The notes: generated by a model not told the origin, from the sequence alone. A DNA stretch of 40,242 nucleotides from Polaromonas sp. CF318 (GCF_000282655.1 NZ_AKIV01000085.1:1-40242), one strand, 5' to 3'; counted from the first letter of the stretch, positions 22,161 through 32,422 are shown. Program-made: numbers and translations.

Positions 22161-23467
22161 CATATCACACCTTCAAACATCAATACGTCGACTTCGTCGC
22201 CCACGGCGACGTTGCCTTGCGCGTGATGCAGCACGATGAGCCCGTTGGCCTCGGCCATGGAGCGCAGCACGCCCGAGCCCTGGCTGCCTGTGGTCTTGAC
22301 CCGCAGCGAGCCGTCGGCCGCGGCGGAGACCCAGCCGCGCTGGTATTCGGTGCGGCCGGCTTTTTTGCGCATGGGCTCCAGGCTGCGGGCCTTGAGCAGT
22401 GGCGGTTGCGCGGCGCCGGCACCCATCATCTGCAGCAGGGCGGGGCGCACAAAAGCCAGGAAGGTCACCATGACCGCGACCGGATTGCCGGGCAGGCCGA
22501 ACAGGATGGCGCCCTGGGGATTGATGGGCGTGGTCTGGCCGTCCGCGGGCGGTATACGACCCACGGCCATGGGCCGGCCCGGCCGCATCGCGATGCGCCA
22601 GAAAGCCACGTCGCCGAGTTTTTTCATCATGGCCTTGGTGAAGTCGGCCTCGCCCACGCTGACGCCGCCCGAGGTGATGATGGCATCGGCCCGCGCGGCG
22701 GCCTCTGTGAAAGCCGCCTCCAGCAGGGCCGGCTCGTCGCGCACCACGCCCATGTCGATGACCTCGCAGCCGAGCCGTCGCAGCATGCCGAAGACGGTGT
22801 AGCGGTTGCTGTCGTAGACCGCGCCTTCGCGCGGCGCTTCGCCGAGCGAAAGGATTTCGTCGCCGGTGGAAAAGTAGGCCACGCGCAGCGGCCGCCAGAC
22901 GGGCAGGGTGGGCAGGCCCAGGGAGGCCGCCAGGCCCAGCCGGGCCGGCGTGAGGATTTCGCCCTTGCGCAGCGCCGGCAGCCCTTGTGCCAGGTCTTCG
23001 CCGCGCAGGCGGCGGTTGTCGCCGGCGCGCAGCAGGCCGGGCGGGATGCTGATGCCGCCGTCCGGATGCTGCTTGACGAATTCCTGCGGCACCACGGTGT
23101 CCAGGCCGGCGGGCATGATGGCGCCGGTCATGATCTTCACGCACTGGCCCGTTTGCACGCTGCCTTGCCAGGCCTTGCCGGCCAGCGCCGTGCCGTCGGC
23201 CACCCGCAGTTCCAGTGCCGTGCCGGCGGCCAGCTGGCTGCCGTCAAAGGCAAAGCCGTCCATGGCCGAGTTGTCATGGGGCGGCACGTCAAAGGGCGAA
23301 ACCACGTCCTCGGCCAGCACGCGGCCCAGGGCCTCGAACAGCGGCAGCTTGACGGCGTCCTGGACCGGTGCCACCAGGCGCGAGAGGAAATCCAGCACCT
23401 GGCCGGCCGACAGGGCTTGCGGGTCGTAGCCCTGCAGTTCGGCCGCGATCTGGTCCAGTGTCTTCAC
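22160..23467 (-). CDS. moeA: Molybdopterin molybdotransferase MoeA
   Basis: Inserts molybdate into adenylylated molybdopterin, the last step of molybdenum cofactor formation. Recognisable blocks are [38 protein letters not shown] and the MoCF-binding region [13 protein letters not shown] followed by [15 protein letters not shown]. The GTG at 23467 overlaps the mobA stop (GTGA) and gives 435 residues (E. coli MoeA 411), starting [15 protein letters not shown]; a much longer in-frame ORF reading back into mobA is rejected as shadow coding. No Shine-Dalgarno precedes the GTG, so translation probably depends on termination of mobA. Confidence 0.94.
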   Translation of the reverse strand: MKTLDQIAAELQGYDPQALSAGQVLDFLSRLVAPVQDAVKLPLFEALGRVLAEDVVSPFDVPPHDNSAMDGFAFDGSQLAAGTALELRVADGTALAGKAWQGSVQTGQCVKIMTGAIMPAGLDTVVPQEFVKQHPDGGISIPPGLLRAGDNRRLRGEDLAQGLPALRKGEILTPARLGLAASLGLPTLPVWRPLRVAYFSTGDEILSLGEAPREGAVYDSNRYTVFGMLRRLGCEVIDMGVVRDEPALLEAAFTEAAARADAIITSGGVSVGEADFTKAMMKKLGDVAFWRIAMRPGRPMAVGRIPPADGQTTPINPQGAILFGLPGNPVAVMVTFLAFVRPALLQMMGAGAAQPPLLKARSLEPMRKKAGRTEYQRGWVSAAADGSLRVKTTGSQGSGVLRSMAEANGLIVLHHAQGNVAVGDEVDVLMFEGVI

Positions 23468-24114
23468 GGCAGGCGCGATTCGAGCTGGTGCAGCTCGGCC
23501 AGGGTGTTGGCGTTGAAAAAGCCGTGCGCGTCGTCGCCGGGCCGGTCGAAGGGCACGGACACGGTTTTGTGCTGCGCCGTCCAGGCGTCTATCTTGCGGC
23601 CGCCGCCGTGGGTGAAGCGCACCAGGCTTTCGAGCATGTGGGTGCCCATCAGGCAAAACACCGGCTGCGGCCTGAGCTGGCCGTCTTCTTCGGGCGCGGC
23701 GGCGACGGCGAAGTCGGCCCCTTCGCGCACATAGGCTTCGGCCAGGCGTGCCACCAGGTCGTCGGGGAACAGCGGCGTGTCGCAGGGCACGGTGAGCAGG
23801 TAAGGCGTCTCGCAGCGCTCCAGGCCGGTGAGGAAACCCGCCAGCGGCCCGGCGAATTCGCCCAGGCCGGTGCTATCAGGCCAGACCGGCACGCCGAAGG
23901 CCTCATAGGCGGCCAGGTTGCGGTTGGCGTTGACCATGACCTCGCCGACCTGCGGAGAGAGCCGCATCAGCGTGTGCAGGGCCAGCGGCACGCCGTTGAA
24001 ATTCTGCAGACCCTTGTCGACCCCGCCCATGCGCGAACCGCGCCCGCCGGCCAGGATCAGGCCGGTGATGGCTTCGGCGTGCAGTGACGCGCTGTTGTGG
24101 CTGTGGGTCGTCAA
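23464..24114 (-). CDS. mobA: Molybdenum cofactor guanylyltransferase MobA
   Basis: Transfers GMP to molybdopterin-Mo to make the MGD cofactor used by DMSO-reductase family enzymes. The nucleotidyltransferase motif is [19 protein letters not shown] (about residues 20-38), with [12 protein letters not shown] around the metal-binding Asp. Length is 216 residues. The start is a TTG at 24114, one base after the moaA stop. It is chosen because GGAGG lies five bases upstream and there is no ATG or GTG between it and the nucleotide-binding loop. That Shine-Dalgarno is formed by the last two codons of moaA. Translation of moaA, mobA and moeA is thus chained. Confidence 0.93.
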   Translation of the reverse strand: MTTHSHNSASLHAEAITGLILAGGRGSRMGGVDKGLQNFNGVPLALHTLMRLSPQVGEVMVNANRNLAAYEAFGVPVWPDSTGLGEFAGPLAGFLTGLERCETPYLLTVPCDTPLFPDDLVARLAEAYVREGADFAVAAAPEEDGQLRPQPVFCLMGTHMLESLVRFTHGGGRKIDAWTAQHKTVSVPFDRPGDDAHGFFNANTLAELHQLESRLP

Positions 24115-24115
24115 G

Positions 24116-25243
24116 TCAGCCTCCTATGTAGCTCATCTCGACGCGTTTGGCGTTGCTGTCCGGAGCGCTGGTATCAGCCGGCAACGCGGCGCGCAGCTCC
24201 GAATAGCGGTCGTCGCGCCCCTGCCAGATATGGGCCACGGCTGCCGCGATCTGCTCGTCGCCATAGCCGCCGCGCAGCAGGGCGCGCAAATCCTGGCCCT
24301 GGCTGGCGAACAGGCAGAGAAAGAGCTTGCCTTCGGTGGACAGGCGTGCCCGGTTGCAGTCGCTGCAAAAAGCCTGGGTCACGCTGCTGATCACGCCGAT
24401 CTCGCCCGCGCCGTCGGCATAGCGCCAGCGCTCGGCGGTTTCGCCGGTGTAGTTGGGGTTGATGGCGGTGAGCGGGAATTCGGCGTTCAGGCGCTCCACC
24501 ACCTGGGCCGAGGGCAGCACCTCGTCCATGCGCCAGCCGTTGGTGGCGCCCACGTCCATGTATTCGATAAAACGCAGCACCGCGCCGGTATGGCGGAAAT
24601 GCCGGGCCATGGGCAGGATTTCCGCGTCATTGGTGCCACGCTTGACCACCATGTTGACCTTGAGCGGCGCCAGTCCGACTTTTTGCGCGGCTTCTATGCC
24701 TTTGAGCACGTCGGCGACCGGGAAGTCCACGTCGTTCATGCGGCGGAAGGTGGCGTCGTCCAGCGCGTCCAGGCTCACGGTGACGCGCTGCAGGCCGGCG
24801 CCCTTGAGCGACTGGGCTTTTTTGGCCAGCAGCGAGGCGTTGGTGGTCAGCGTGATGTCCAGCGGCTTGCCCTGCGGCGTCTGCAGCTTCGCCAGCATTT
24901 CGACCAGCACCTCCAGGTGCTTGCGCAGCAGCGGCTCGCCGCCGGTCAGCCGGATTTTCTCGACCCCATGCGCCACGAAGATTTTGGCCAGGCGGGTGAT
25001 TTCCTCAAAACTCAGCAGCGAGCTTTGCGGCAGGAAGGCGTAGTCCTTGTCGAAGACTTCGCGCGGCATGCAGTAGCTACAGCGGAAATTGCAGCGGTCG
25101 GTCACGCTGATGCGCAAGTCCCGCAACGGCCGGCCCCGCGTGTCGCTCAACAGGCCGGTGGGCGCCGTGACCCGGGCAGGGATATGCGGCACCCGGCTTG
25201 CGTAGCGGATATCTGCCAGCGGAATGATTTTTTCGGTCGTCAT
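24116..25243 (-). CDS. moaA: GTP 3',8-cyclase MoaA (radical SAM)
   Basis: Converts GTP to 3',8-cyclo-GTP, the first committed step of molybdopterin synthesis, using two [4Fe-4S] clusters. The N-terminal SAM cluster motif is CNFRCSYC (C51, C55, C58). The C-terminal cluster is [20 protein letters not shown] with the expected CX2CX13C spacing. The protein ends MSYIGG, the mobile Gly-Gly tail needed for catalysis in the family. The ATG at 25243 gives 375 residues; an in-frame start 57 bases upstream adds a non-conserved stretch. It is first gene of moaA-mobA-moeA. No Moco riboswitch could be recognised in the 115 bases upstream. Confidence 0.95.
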   Translation of the reverse strand: MTTEKIIPLADIRYASRVPHIPARVTAPTGLLSDTRGRPLRDLRISVTDRCNFRCSYCMPREVFDKDYAFLPQSSLLSFEEITRLAKIFVAHGVEKIRLTGGEPLLRKHLEVLVEMLAKLQTPQGKPLDITLTTNASLLAKKAQSLKGAGLQRVTVSLDALDDATFRRMNDVDFPVADVLKGIEAAQKVGLAPLKVNMVVKRGTNDAEILPMARHFRHTGAVLRFIEYMDVGATNGWRMDEVLPSAQVVERLNAEFPLTAINPNYTGETAERWRYADGAGEIGVISSVTQAFCSDCNRARLSTEGKLFLCLFASQGQDLRALLRGGYGDEQIAAAVAHIWQGRDDRYSELRAALPADTSAPDSNAKRVEMSYIGG

Positions 25244-25358
25244 CGTGAGGGGCCTAAAGAGAGAATTTACTCCATTGGCCCGTCTGGGACGGTAAAACAA
25301 GGCCTTATCCCCAAAGGATAGGCGTTATTGGCCCTTGCTGATCCCTTTGCTGGGGGCT

Positions 25359-26120
25359 CTACACACACCGCGCTCCGTCTACTTCCAGGCATATGCCGCT
25401 GATAAAGTCCGCCTCATCGCTGGCCAGGTAAAGCACCGCATTGGCCACATCCAGCGCGGTCGAAAAGCGCCCCAGCGGGATGCTGGCGCGAAAACGCGCC
25501 TTGCGCTCCTCGTCCAGCGGGCCGCCGGCGAAGTCGGCCGAAAGCCCGGTGTCGGGGTTGAACACCGGGTTGACGCAGTTGACGCGGATGTTGTCGGGAC
25601 CGAGTTCGGCCGCCAGCGACTTGGAGGTGGTGATGACGGCGCCCTTGGAGCCGTTGTACCAGGTCAGGCCCGGGCGCGGGCGCACGCCGGCCGTGGAAGC
25701 GATGTTGATGAAGCTGCCGCCGCCCAGGCTGCGGAACACCGGCGTGGCGTGGAGGGTGGCCAGGTAAATGCTTTTGACGTTGATGGCGTAGCACTTGTCG
25801 AAATCGTCTTCGCTGACGTCCAGCGCGGGCTGGTTGCGATGCGTCCAGCCGGCGTTGCTGACCATCACGTCGAGCCGGCCGTAGCGCTGCACGGCGGCGT
25901 CGACCAGGGCTTTGACCTCGGCGGACTTCGTGACATCGGCCGCGAAGAAAGAGGCCGTGCCACCGGCTTTGGTGATGGCGGCCACGACTTTTTCGCCCAG
26001 GGCGATGTTGATGTCGTTGACGATAACCTTGGCGCCCTCGGCCGCGAGCCGCCTGGCGATGCCCTCACCGATACCGCCTCCGGAGCCTGTGACGATGATG
26101 GACTTGTCTTTGACCCGCAT
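25359..26120 (-). CDS. Short-chain dehydrogenase/reductase (SDR)
   Basis: A classical SDR oxidoreductase, 253 residues. The NAD(P) loop is TGSGGGIGEGIA; the acidic residue in VNDIN after beta-2 favours NAD(H). NAG is at 89-91 and the catalytic triad is S142 (INIASTAG), Y155 and K159 (YNGSK). The substrate is unknown. It lies 101 bases downstream of the aldehyde dehydrogenase on the same strand, so an alcohol-to-aldehyde-to-acid pathway in one transcript is possible but unproven. Confidence 0.9.
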   Translation of the reverse strand: MRVKDKSIIVTGSGGGIGEGIARRLAAEGAKVIVNDINIALGEKVVAAITKAGGTASFFAADVTKSAEVKALVDAAVQRYGRLDVMVSNAGWTHRNQPALDVSEDDFDKCYAINVKSIYLATLHATPVFRSLGGGSFINIASTAGVRPRPGLTWYNGSKGAVITTSKSLAAELGPDNIRVNCVNPVFNPDTGLSADFAGGPLDEERKARFRASIPLGRFSTALDVANAVLYLASDEADFISGICLEVDGARCV

Positions 26121-26221
26121 GGGTTTGTCTCCAGGTATTTTGAATTTGTTGAACTGATACGTGAGCTTATTACATCCCGGCCAGGGGGTCTCTGCGGGTG
26201 TTGGGGTCGGATGCCGCGCGT

Positions 26222-27655
26222 TCAGCCGTGGCGCACCGCCACGGTCTTCAGCGTCGTGAAGCCGTACAGCGCCTCAAAGCCTTTTTCGCGCCCATAGCCC
26301 GAGGACTTCACGCCGCCGAAAGGCAACTCCACGCCGCCGCCGGCGCCGTAGTTGTTGATGAAGACCTGGCCGCTTTTGACGCGCCTGGCCATGCGGAACT
26401 GGCGCGCGCCGTCGCGTGTCCAGATGCCGGCCACCAGCCCGAACTGGGTGGCGTTGGCGAGCTCCACGGCGTGGTTTTCGTCCTTGAAGCTCATGGCGCA
26501 CAGCACCGGGCCGAAGACTTCTTCCTGTGCCAGCCGGTGCGTGGCCGGCACGTCGCGCAGCAGCGTGGGCGCCTGGTAAAAACCGGTGTCGGGCGCTTCG
26601 TCCACGATCTGGCCCTGGGCCACCATGGCGATGTTGGCGACCTGTGCGTCGCTCAGAAAATCCCACACGCGTTGCTGCTGGCTTTGCCGGATCAACGGGC
26701 CCACGTCCAGGTCCATGGCGGCGGGACCCACGCGCAGGTTTTCAAAGGCATGGCCCAGGCGCTGCAGCAGCGGCTCGTAAATCGCCTGCTCCACCAGCAA
26801 GCGCGAGCCGGCCGAGCAGGTCTGGCCGGCGTTTTGCACGATGGCGTTGATGATGGCGGGTATCGCGGCGTCCAGGTCGGCGTCGGCAAAGACGATTTGC
26901 GGGCTTTTGCCGCCCAACTCCAGCGTGACCGGGCAGTGGCGCTCGGCCGCCGCCTGCTGGATCAGCGTGCCCACTGCCGGGCTGCCGGTAAAGCTGATGT
27001 GGTCTATGCCCTTGTGGCGCGCCAATGCGTCGCCGACTTCGTGGCCGTAGCCGGTCACGATGTTGATGGCGCCGGCCGGAAAGCCGACCTCGGCGGCCAG
27101 TTGCGCCACGCGGATCAGCGAAAGGCAGGCATCCTCGGCCGGCTTGACCACGCAGACGTTGCCCGCGGCCAGCGCGCCGCCCACGCTGCGGCCGAAGATC
27201 TGCATGGGGTAGTTCCAGGGGATCACATGGCCGGTGACGCCGTGCGGCTCGCGCCAGGTCATCACGCTGTAGCCGTCCAGGTAGGGAATGGTGTCGCCGT
27301 GCAGCTTGTCGCAGGCGCCGGCATAGAACTCGAAGTAGCGCGCCAGGGCCGCCGCGTCGGCGCGCGCCTGTTTGGTCGGCTTGCCGCAGTCGCGCTGCTC
27401 CAGCAGGGCCAGTTCCTCGGCATGCTCGGCCACCTTGGCCGAAAGCCGCATCAGGAGGCGCCCGCGCTCGGCGGCGTTGAAGCGGCTCCACACCAGTTCC
27501 AGGCATTCGCGCGCGCTGCGCACGGCGGTGTCGATGTCGTGTGCGTTGCTGCGCTGTATCTCGTCAAACACCTGGCCGTCGGAGGGGTCTATGACGGGAA
27601 TGGTCTTGCCGGAGACGGAGGGGAGGGAGGCGTTGGCGATGTAATTGAGCTGCAT
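26222..27655 (-). CDS. NAD(P)-dependent aldehyde dehydrogenase family protein
   Basis: Oxidises an aldehyde to the acid through a thiohemiacetal on a conserved cysteine. C280 lies in NAGQTCSAGSR, the general base E246 in VTLELGGKSP, and N148 in IPWNYP; the GSPAVGT nucleotide loop is also present. Length is 477 residues, standard. The C-terminal NYGAGGGVELPFGGVKSSGY resembles betaine/aminoaldehyde dehydrogenases, but the substrate cannot be fixed. It is divergent from the FtsH-like gene across a 286-base region that carries an operator-like palindrome, and probably cotranscribed with the SDR. Confidence 0.92.
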   Translation of the reverse strand: MQLNYIANASLPSVSGKTIPVIDPSDGQVFDEIQRSNAHDIDTAVRSARECLELVWSRFNAAERGRLLMRLSAKVAEHAEELALLEQRDCGKPTKQARADAAALARYFEFYAGACDKLHGDTIPYLDGYSVMTWREPHGVTGHVIPWNYPMQIFGRSVGGALAAGNVCVVKPAEDACLSLIRVAQLAAEVGFPAGAINIVTGYGHEVGDALARHKGIDHISFTGSPAVGTLIQQAAAERHCPVTLELGGKSPQIVFADADLDAAIPAIINAIVQNAGQTCSAGSRLLVEQAIYEPLLQRLGHAFENLRVGPAAMDLDVGPLIRQSQQQRVWDFLSDAQVANIAMVAQGQIVDEAPDTGFYQAPTLLRDVPATHRLAQEEVFGPVLCAMSFKDENHAVELANATQFGLVAGIWTRDGARQFRMARRVKSGQVFINNYGAGGGVELPFGGVKSSGYGREKGFEALYGFTTLKTVAVRHG

Positions 27656-27812
27656 CGCCTGATTTTGCTTGAAAGCGGCTGCAGCGGTGGCGGTGGACCC
27701 GCGCCAACGGGGTCCCGCGTAACGGTCTTGAAAAGCGTGCGTTTTTCACGCCCTGGTGTGGCGTGGCGAGGTGCCGTTTACAACATTTTTGCTGTGTGGG
27801 AATGGTACTTTC

Positions 27813-27830
27813 TGTAGGATCAAACCTACA
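27813..27830. promoter_or_regulatory. Operator-like palindrome TGTAGG-N6-CCTACA
   Basis: A perfect 6+6 inverted repeat in the region between the divergent aldehyde dehydrogenase and FtsH-like genes. A third half-site, CCTACA, occurs at 27848-27853, 23 bases from the second, close to two helical turns. The cognate regulator is unknown. Confidence 0.4.
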
Positions 27831-27941
27831 TTCGCACCTCGCCAATTCCTACAAATGGAAGGGTGCCCACATTGCGCCCGGCGGGCGCATGACAGCGGCA
27901 GCAGCCGGCAACTGCGGTCCGCACTCTGGACACATACAGCG

Positions 27942-30086
27942 ATGAGCGACCCCACCCAATGCGCGAACGATGCAGCTTCCACCGGCGAAGCACCCGCCGC
28001 CGGCTCCGGCACGCGGGCCTGGTTTAAAGCCACGACGGCGCGCCTGCGCGACTGGCTGGCTATCCAGACGCCGGGCATGAAACTCGCGGTGCTGGGCGTG
28101 GCGCTGATGATTCCCGCCAGCGCGTACTACGCCTGGTCCGCCCTGGAGCGCCAGCAGAAACTGAGCCTGGAGGTCAAGGCCATGGCGGCGGGGCAAGGCG
28201 CCGAAGCGGCCTGGGCCTACAACACCGCGCTGCCGGTCGTCTTCGGCAGCGGCTCGGTGCTGAGCTTTCTCGAGACCCACCCGGTCGCGCGCATCACCAT
28301 TATTTACCGTCCGATCCTCTGGACCGTTTCCGAGCGCTTTGTGCTGGTGGAGTCGCAGGGCCGCCAGTACGCGTACTACCCGTCGGACATGGAGACCAAG
28401 ATACTGGCCGACAAGGCCGTGACGGCGCCCTGGGGCGGCAAGCTGACTTTTGTGCCCCAGGCCGCGCTTGACGGCGCCAGCAAGGACATGCTGGCGCGGC
28501 TTGAGCAGCGTTTCGGCGAGGCGCGCCCGCAATCCGAGCAGGACGCCTGGAAGGGCGGCGCCAGCGCGCTGGTGTCCGCCACCCTGACCCTGGGCTTGTT
28601 GGCCTTCCTGTGGTATCAGGTCGGCGGCCAGCGCAAGCCCCTCAAGTTCATCTCGCCGCAGCAAATCAGCGGCGACCTGGAGGACCTGGTCGGCATGGAC
28701 GACATCAAGGCCGAGGTCGCGCAGATCCGCGACCAGTACGAACGCCGCCTCGAGTACGCCGCCTACGGCGTGAACAAGCCGTTCAACGTGATGTTCAGCG
28801 GCCCGGCGGGCACCGGCAAGACCAAATTGGCCAGCTACCTGGCCAAGGAACTGAACCTGCCGATTCTTTTCCATTCGGCCGCCAACCTGGAAACCGGCTA
28901 TGTCGCCGGAGGCTCCAACACCCTGTCGCGCATTCTCGCGCTGGCCACGCGGCGCAAGCGCTGCATCGTGTTCCTCGACGAGGCGCAAGACCTCTTCATG
29001 CGGCGCGGCGGCAACCGGAAATACGACGACGACACGCAGAACATGCTGCTGGCCATCCTGGACGGCGTGCGCACCAAGTCGGATGCGGAAATCATCTGGA
29101 TCGTCGCGTCCAACTTCAATTCGGCCAACCTGCAGATGGACGAGGCCATGCTGCGCCGCTTCCAGATGAAGGTCGACTTCCGCATGCCCAACCAGCAGGA
29201 GCGCCTGGCCATCACCGGCCACTACCTGCGCCAGCGTGCCGACAAGGTCCTGCCGGACCTGGACCTGCGCCATTTTGGGGAACTCACGGAGGGCTGCAGC
29301 CCGGCGGATATCGAGACCATGGTGAACCAGGCCGGCATCATCGCCGTGCAGGCAGGCCAGATGATTGGCGCGCACACCCTGATGCAGGCTGCCGAGCGGG
29401 TGCTGGTGGGCAATGTGAATGACAACACCACCAAGGAGCGCGAACGCGACCGGCGCATCATCGCCGTGCACGAGTGGGGCCACTTCCTGATGGACTTTCA
29501 CCACCAGCGCAAGCTGGCTGGCGGCGACTGGAACGCCCTGCAAGCCGACATGAACACCATCAAGATTTCATTGAAAGCCAACCCGCGCAACAACGCGCTG
29601 GGCTTTGTGCTGCACAAACAGGACAGCAATCTCCTGAAGACCAAAGGCGACATGGAGCATGAGGTGCGTGTGCTGCTGGGCGGCATGGCTAATGAAGAGC
29701 TCTTTTTCGGCGAAGACGGCACCACCGGCGGCGCCCACAACGACATCACGCGCGTGACCCGTCTGCTGCACCATGCGGTGGCGGAAATGGGCATGTACCG
29801 AAAGACCCGGCTGAACTATGCAGCGCTTGTCAAAGATGGCAGCAATGCGCCACCGGACGAAGAAACGCGAAGCATCATGGAAGCGCAGAGCGAACGGCTT
29901 TTCAGCGAGACCAAGGCCGTCCTGGCGGAATACACGGCGCTGACGGAGCACCTGACCGGGTGCCTGATGAGGTCCGGCGAAATGACGCTCAGTGAAGCGC
30001 TGGGCGAGATTCGCCGCTTTGAATTCCTCGCGGAGCCGGCGGCGATGCCGACCGGGCAGGCGAGAGGACAATTGACACCGGCTTGA
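27942..30086 (+). CDS. Divergent FtsH-like membrane AAA+ metalloprotease
   Basis: A 714-residue protein with FtsH layout but low similarity outside motifs. TM1 is about 46-65 (MKLAVLGVALMIPASAYYAW). A periplasmic domain of about 140 residues follows, larger than in FtsH. TM2 is about 206-228. The AAA+ domain has Walker A GPAGTGKT (K293), a pore-loop-like GYVAGG where FtsH has FVG, Walker B FLDEAQD (D346, E347) and MLRRFQMKVDF at the arginine-finger region. The zinc site is complete: HEWGH (H510, E511, H514) plus D601 in GGAHNDITR. It should therefore be an active, ATP-dependent inner-membrane protease. FtsH normally lies beside rlmE/ftsJ, which is absent here, so this is probably a paralogue with a special substrate. 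The ATG at 27942 is chosen for the sensible N-terminus; its Shine-Dalgarno is weak. Confidence 0.85.
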   Translation: MSDPTQCANDAASTGEAPAAGSGTRAWFKATTARLRDWLAIQTPGMKLAVLGVALMIPASAYYAWSALERQQKLSLEVKAMAAGQGAEAAWAYNTALPVVFGSGSVLSFLETHPVARITIIYRPILWTVSERFVLVESQGRQYAYYPSDMETKILADKAVTAPWGGKLTFVPQAALDGASKDMLARLEQRFGEARPQSEQDAWKGGASALVSATLTLGLLAFLWYQVGGQRKPLKFISPQQISGDLEDLVGMDDIKAEVAQIRDQYERRLEYAAYGVNKPFNVMFSGPAGTGKTKLASYLAKELNLPILFHSAANLETGYVAGGSNTLSRILALATRRKRCIVFLDEAQDLFMRRGGNRKYDDDTQNMLLAILDGVRTKSDAEIIWIVASNFNSANLQMDEAMLRRFQMKVDFRMPNQQERLAITGHYLRQRADKVLPDLDLRHFGELTEGCSPADIETMVNQAGIIAVQAGQMIGAHTLMQAAERVLVGNVNDNTTKERERDRRIIAVHEWGHFLMDFHHQRKLAGGDWNALQADMNTIKISLKANPRNNALGFVLHKQDSNLLKTKGDMEHEVRVLLGGMANEELFFGEDGTTGGAHNDITRVTRLLHHAVAEMGMYRKTRLNYAALVKDGSNAPPDEETRSIMEAQSERLFSETKAVLAEYTALTEHLTGCLMRSGEMTLSEALGEIRRFEFLAEPAAMPTGQARGQLTPA

Positions 30087-30129
30087 CCGGCTGGCGGTTA
30101 CGCCACTGTGCCCTGCCATGTACGCAAAG

Positions 30130-30156
30130 AAAAAGCCCTGCAGTGCAGGGCTTTTT
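30130..30156. terminator. Bidirectional intrinsic terminator
   Basis: A near-perfect 12-pair hairpin, AAAAAGCCCTGC-AGT-GCAGGGCTTTTT, with A and T runs at both ends. It can end both the FtsH-like transcript (plus) and hppA (minus). Confidence 0.93.
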
Positions 30157-30193
30157 GCTTGGGGCTGCAGCCGCTTGGGACTGCTTCAAGCGC

Positions 30194-32422
30194 TTAGCGA
30201 GAGGCGGGTGCTGCCGGTGTCGGCGTGGCCGCTGCAGCAGGTGCCTGCGTGGGGGCCGGGGCCGGCATGGCGGGTGCCATGGGGGTAGCGGCTGGCGCAC
30301 TCACCGCGGCGGGCGCCGCCATGGGGGCGCTGGGCGCGGCTTGCGCGGGACCGTGGAATTTCATCACCAGCGGCACGATCAGCAGGGCCACGATGTTGAT
30401 GATTTTGATCAGCGGGTTCACGGCCGGGCCGGCGGTGTCCTTGTAGGGGTCGCCCACGGTGTCGCCGGTCACGGCGGCCTTGTGCGCCTCCGAGCCCTTG
30501 CCGCCGTGGTTGCCGTCTTCAATGTATTTCTTGGCGTTGTCCCAGGCACCGCCGCCGGTGCACATGGAGATGGCGACAAAGAGGCCGGTCACGATGGTGC
30601 CCATCAGCAGGCCGCCCAGTGCCTGGGGCCCGAGCGCCAGGCCGACCACGATGGGAACCACCACGGGCAGCAGCGAGGGAATCATCATTTCCTTGATGGC
30701 GGCCGTGGTCAGCATGTCGACCGCGGTGTCGTACTCGGGCTTGCCCGTGCCGTCCATGATGCCTTTGATGTCGCGGAACTGGCGGCGCACTTCGACCACC
30801 ACGGCGCCGGCCGCGCGGCCCACGGCCTCCATGGCCATGGCGCCGAACAGGTAGGGAATCAGGCCGCCAATGAAGAGTCCGATGATGACGTAAGGGTTGC
30901 TCAGGTCGAAGCTGATGGCGTTGCCGTAGGCCTCGAGCTTGTGCGTGTAGTCGGCAAACAGCACCAGCGCGGCCAGGCCGGCCGAGCCGATGGCATAGCC
31001 CTTGGTCACCGCCTTGGTGGTATTGCCCACGGCGTCCAGCGGGTCGGTGATGTCGCGCACGCTGCTGGGCAGCTCGGCCATCTCGGCGATGCCGCCGGCG
31101 TTGTCGGTGATGGGGCCGTAGGCGTCCAGCGCGACCACGATGCCGGCCATGCTCAGCATGGAGGTCGCCGCGATCGCGATGCCGTAAAGGCCCGCCAGCT
31201 TGAAGGCGACCAGGATCGCGATGCAGACAAACACCACGGGCCAGGCGGTGGAGCGCATGGACACGCCCAGGCCGGCGATGATGTTGGTGCCGTGGCCGGT
31301 GGTCGAGGCCTGCGCGATGTGGCGCACGGGCTTGTACTGTGTGCCGGTGTAGTACTCGGTGACCCAGCAGAGCGCGCCGGTCAGGACCAGGCCGACCGCG
31401 CAGGCGCCGAACAGGCGCATCTGCGTGCCGCTGGCCGTCACGGCGTTGTCGGGCATCAGCCATACCGTGACGAAGTAGAAAGCGATGAGCGACAGCACGC
31501 CGGCAATCGCCAGGCCCTTGTAGAGGGCCGGCATCACGTTCTTCATGCCGGGCGAGGCCTTGACGAAGAAGCAGCCGATGATGGAGGCGATGATGGACAC
31601 GCCGCCCAGCACCAGCGGATAGACCGCGGCGGTGGCGCCGGCGCTGGACAGCAGCAGGGCGCCCAGCACCATGGTGGCGATCAGCGTCACCGCATAGGTT
31701 TCAAACAGGTCGGCGGCCATGCCGGCGCAGTCGCCCACGTTGTCGCCGACGTTGTCGGCAATCACGGCGGGGTTGCGCGGGTCGTCCTCGGGGATGCCGG
31801 CCTCGACCTTGCCCACCAGGTCGGCGCCGACGTCGGCGCCCTTGGTGAAGATGCCGCCGCCCAGCCGGGCGAAGATGGAAATCAGCGAGGAGCCGAAGGC
31901 AAAGCCGATCAGCGGGTTGAGCAGGTTGGCCAGCTTGAGGTCGGGCGTGTAGTTGCCGTTGCCCACCAGGAACCAGTAAAAACCGCTCACGCCTAGCAGG
32001 CCCAGGCCCACGACCAGCATGCCGGTGATGGCGCCACCGCGGAAGGCGACGTCCAGGGCGGGGCCTATGCCCTTGGTGGCGGCCTGCGCGGTGCGCACGT
32101 TGGCGCGCACCGAGACGTTCATGCCGATAAAGCCGCAGGCGCCCGAGAGCACCGCGCCGACCACAAAGCCGACGGCGGTCTTGCCGTCAAGGAAGAAGCC
32201 GATGAGCACCGCGAGGACGACACCGACGATGGCGATGGTTTTGTATTGCCGCGCGAGGTAGGCGGCGGCGCCGGTCTGGATCGCGGCTGCGATTTCCTGC
32301 ATGCGCGCATTGCCTGCGTCCTGGGAAAGAATCCAGCTGCGTGCCCAGATACCGTACCCGACGGCGATCAGTCCGCAGACCAGCGCAAGAATGAGCGCCG
32401 AGTTGCCTGTCATAGCTGACAT
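30194..32422 (-). CDS. hppA: K+-insensitive pyrophosphate-energized proton pump (H+-PPase)
   Basis: A multi-pass membrane pyrophosphatase that couples PPi hydrolysis to proton export. The substrate loop [20 protein letters not shown] and [19 protein letters not shown] are present, with a further Asp-rich loop near [17 protein letters not shown]. In [12 protein letters not shown], residue 470 is Lys, where K+-dependent enzymes have Ala; this marks the K+-independent subfamily. The ATG at 32422 has AGGAGA eight bases upstream and gives 742 residues. After the last membrane helix comes an unusual Ala/Pro-rich tail of about 50 residues. The gene is divergent from soluble pyrophosphatase ppa, so both PPi-disposal routes share one regulatory region. 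Confidence 0.94.
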   Translation of the reverse strand: MSAMTGNSALILALVCGLIAVGYGIWARSWILSQDAGNARMQEIAAAIQTGAAAYLARQYKTIAIVGVVLAVLIGFFLDGKTAVGFVVGAVLSGACGFIGMNVSVRANVRTAQAATKGIGPALDVAFRGGAITGMLVVGLGLLGVSGFYWFLVGNGNYTPDLKLANLLNPLIGFAFGSSLISIFARLGGGIFTKGADVGADLVGKVEAGIPEDDPRNPAVIADNVGDNVGDCAGMAADLFETYAVTLIATMVLGALLLSSAGATAAVYPLVLGGVSIIASIIGCFFVKASPGMKNVMPALYKGLAIAGVLSLIAFYFVTVWLMPDNAVTASGTQMRLFGACAVGLVLTGALCWVTEYYTGTQYKPVRHIAQASTTGHGTNIIAGLGVSMRSTAWPVVFVCIAILVAFKLAGLYGIAIAATSMLSMAGIVVALDAYGPITDNAGGIAEMAELPSSVRDITDPLDAVGNTTKAVTKGYAIGSAGLAALVLFADYTHKLEAYGNAISFDLSNPYVIIGLFIGGLIPYLFGAMAMEAVGRAAGAVVVEVRRQFRDIKGIMDGTGKPEYDTAVDMLTTAAIKEMMIPSLLPVVVPIVVGLALGPQALGGLLMGTIVTGLFVAISMCTGGGAWDNAKKYIEDGNHGGKGSEAHKAAVTGDTVGDPYKDTAGPAVNPLIKIINIVALLIVPLVMKFHGPAQAAPSAPMAAPAAVSAPAATPMAPAMPAPAPTQAPAAAATPTPAAPASR

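Noticed and set aside
23468..23656. Extended N-terminus for MoeA
   Set aside because: It overlaps mobA by 190 bases and is Arg-rich shadow sequence; the GTG overlapping the mobA stop fits better.
22061..23734. Long plus-strand frame opposite moeA
   Set aside because: Antisense shadow; starts inside a repeat and has no domain features, while moeA motifs are complete on the other strand.
24116..25358. Molybdenum cofactor riboswitch upstream of moaA
   Set aside because: The 115 bases before moaA show no arrangement recognisable as the Moco aptamer.
26198..27817. Long plus-strand frame opposite the aldehyde dehydrogenase
   Set aside because: Antisense shadow with low-complexity composition; dehydrogenase active-site motifs are intact on the minus strand.
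27756..27941. Upstream starts for the FtsH-like protein
   Set aside because: The added residues are Cys/Arg-rich and unlike a membrane-protein N-terminus, and the region holds the operator-like palindrome.
30083..31996. Long plus-strand frame opposite hppA
   Set aside because: Antisense shadow; His/Gly/Asp/Arg-rich product and it begins before the bidirectional terminator.
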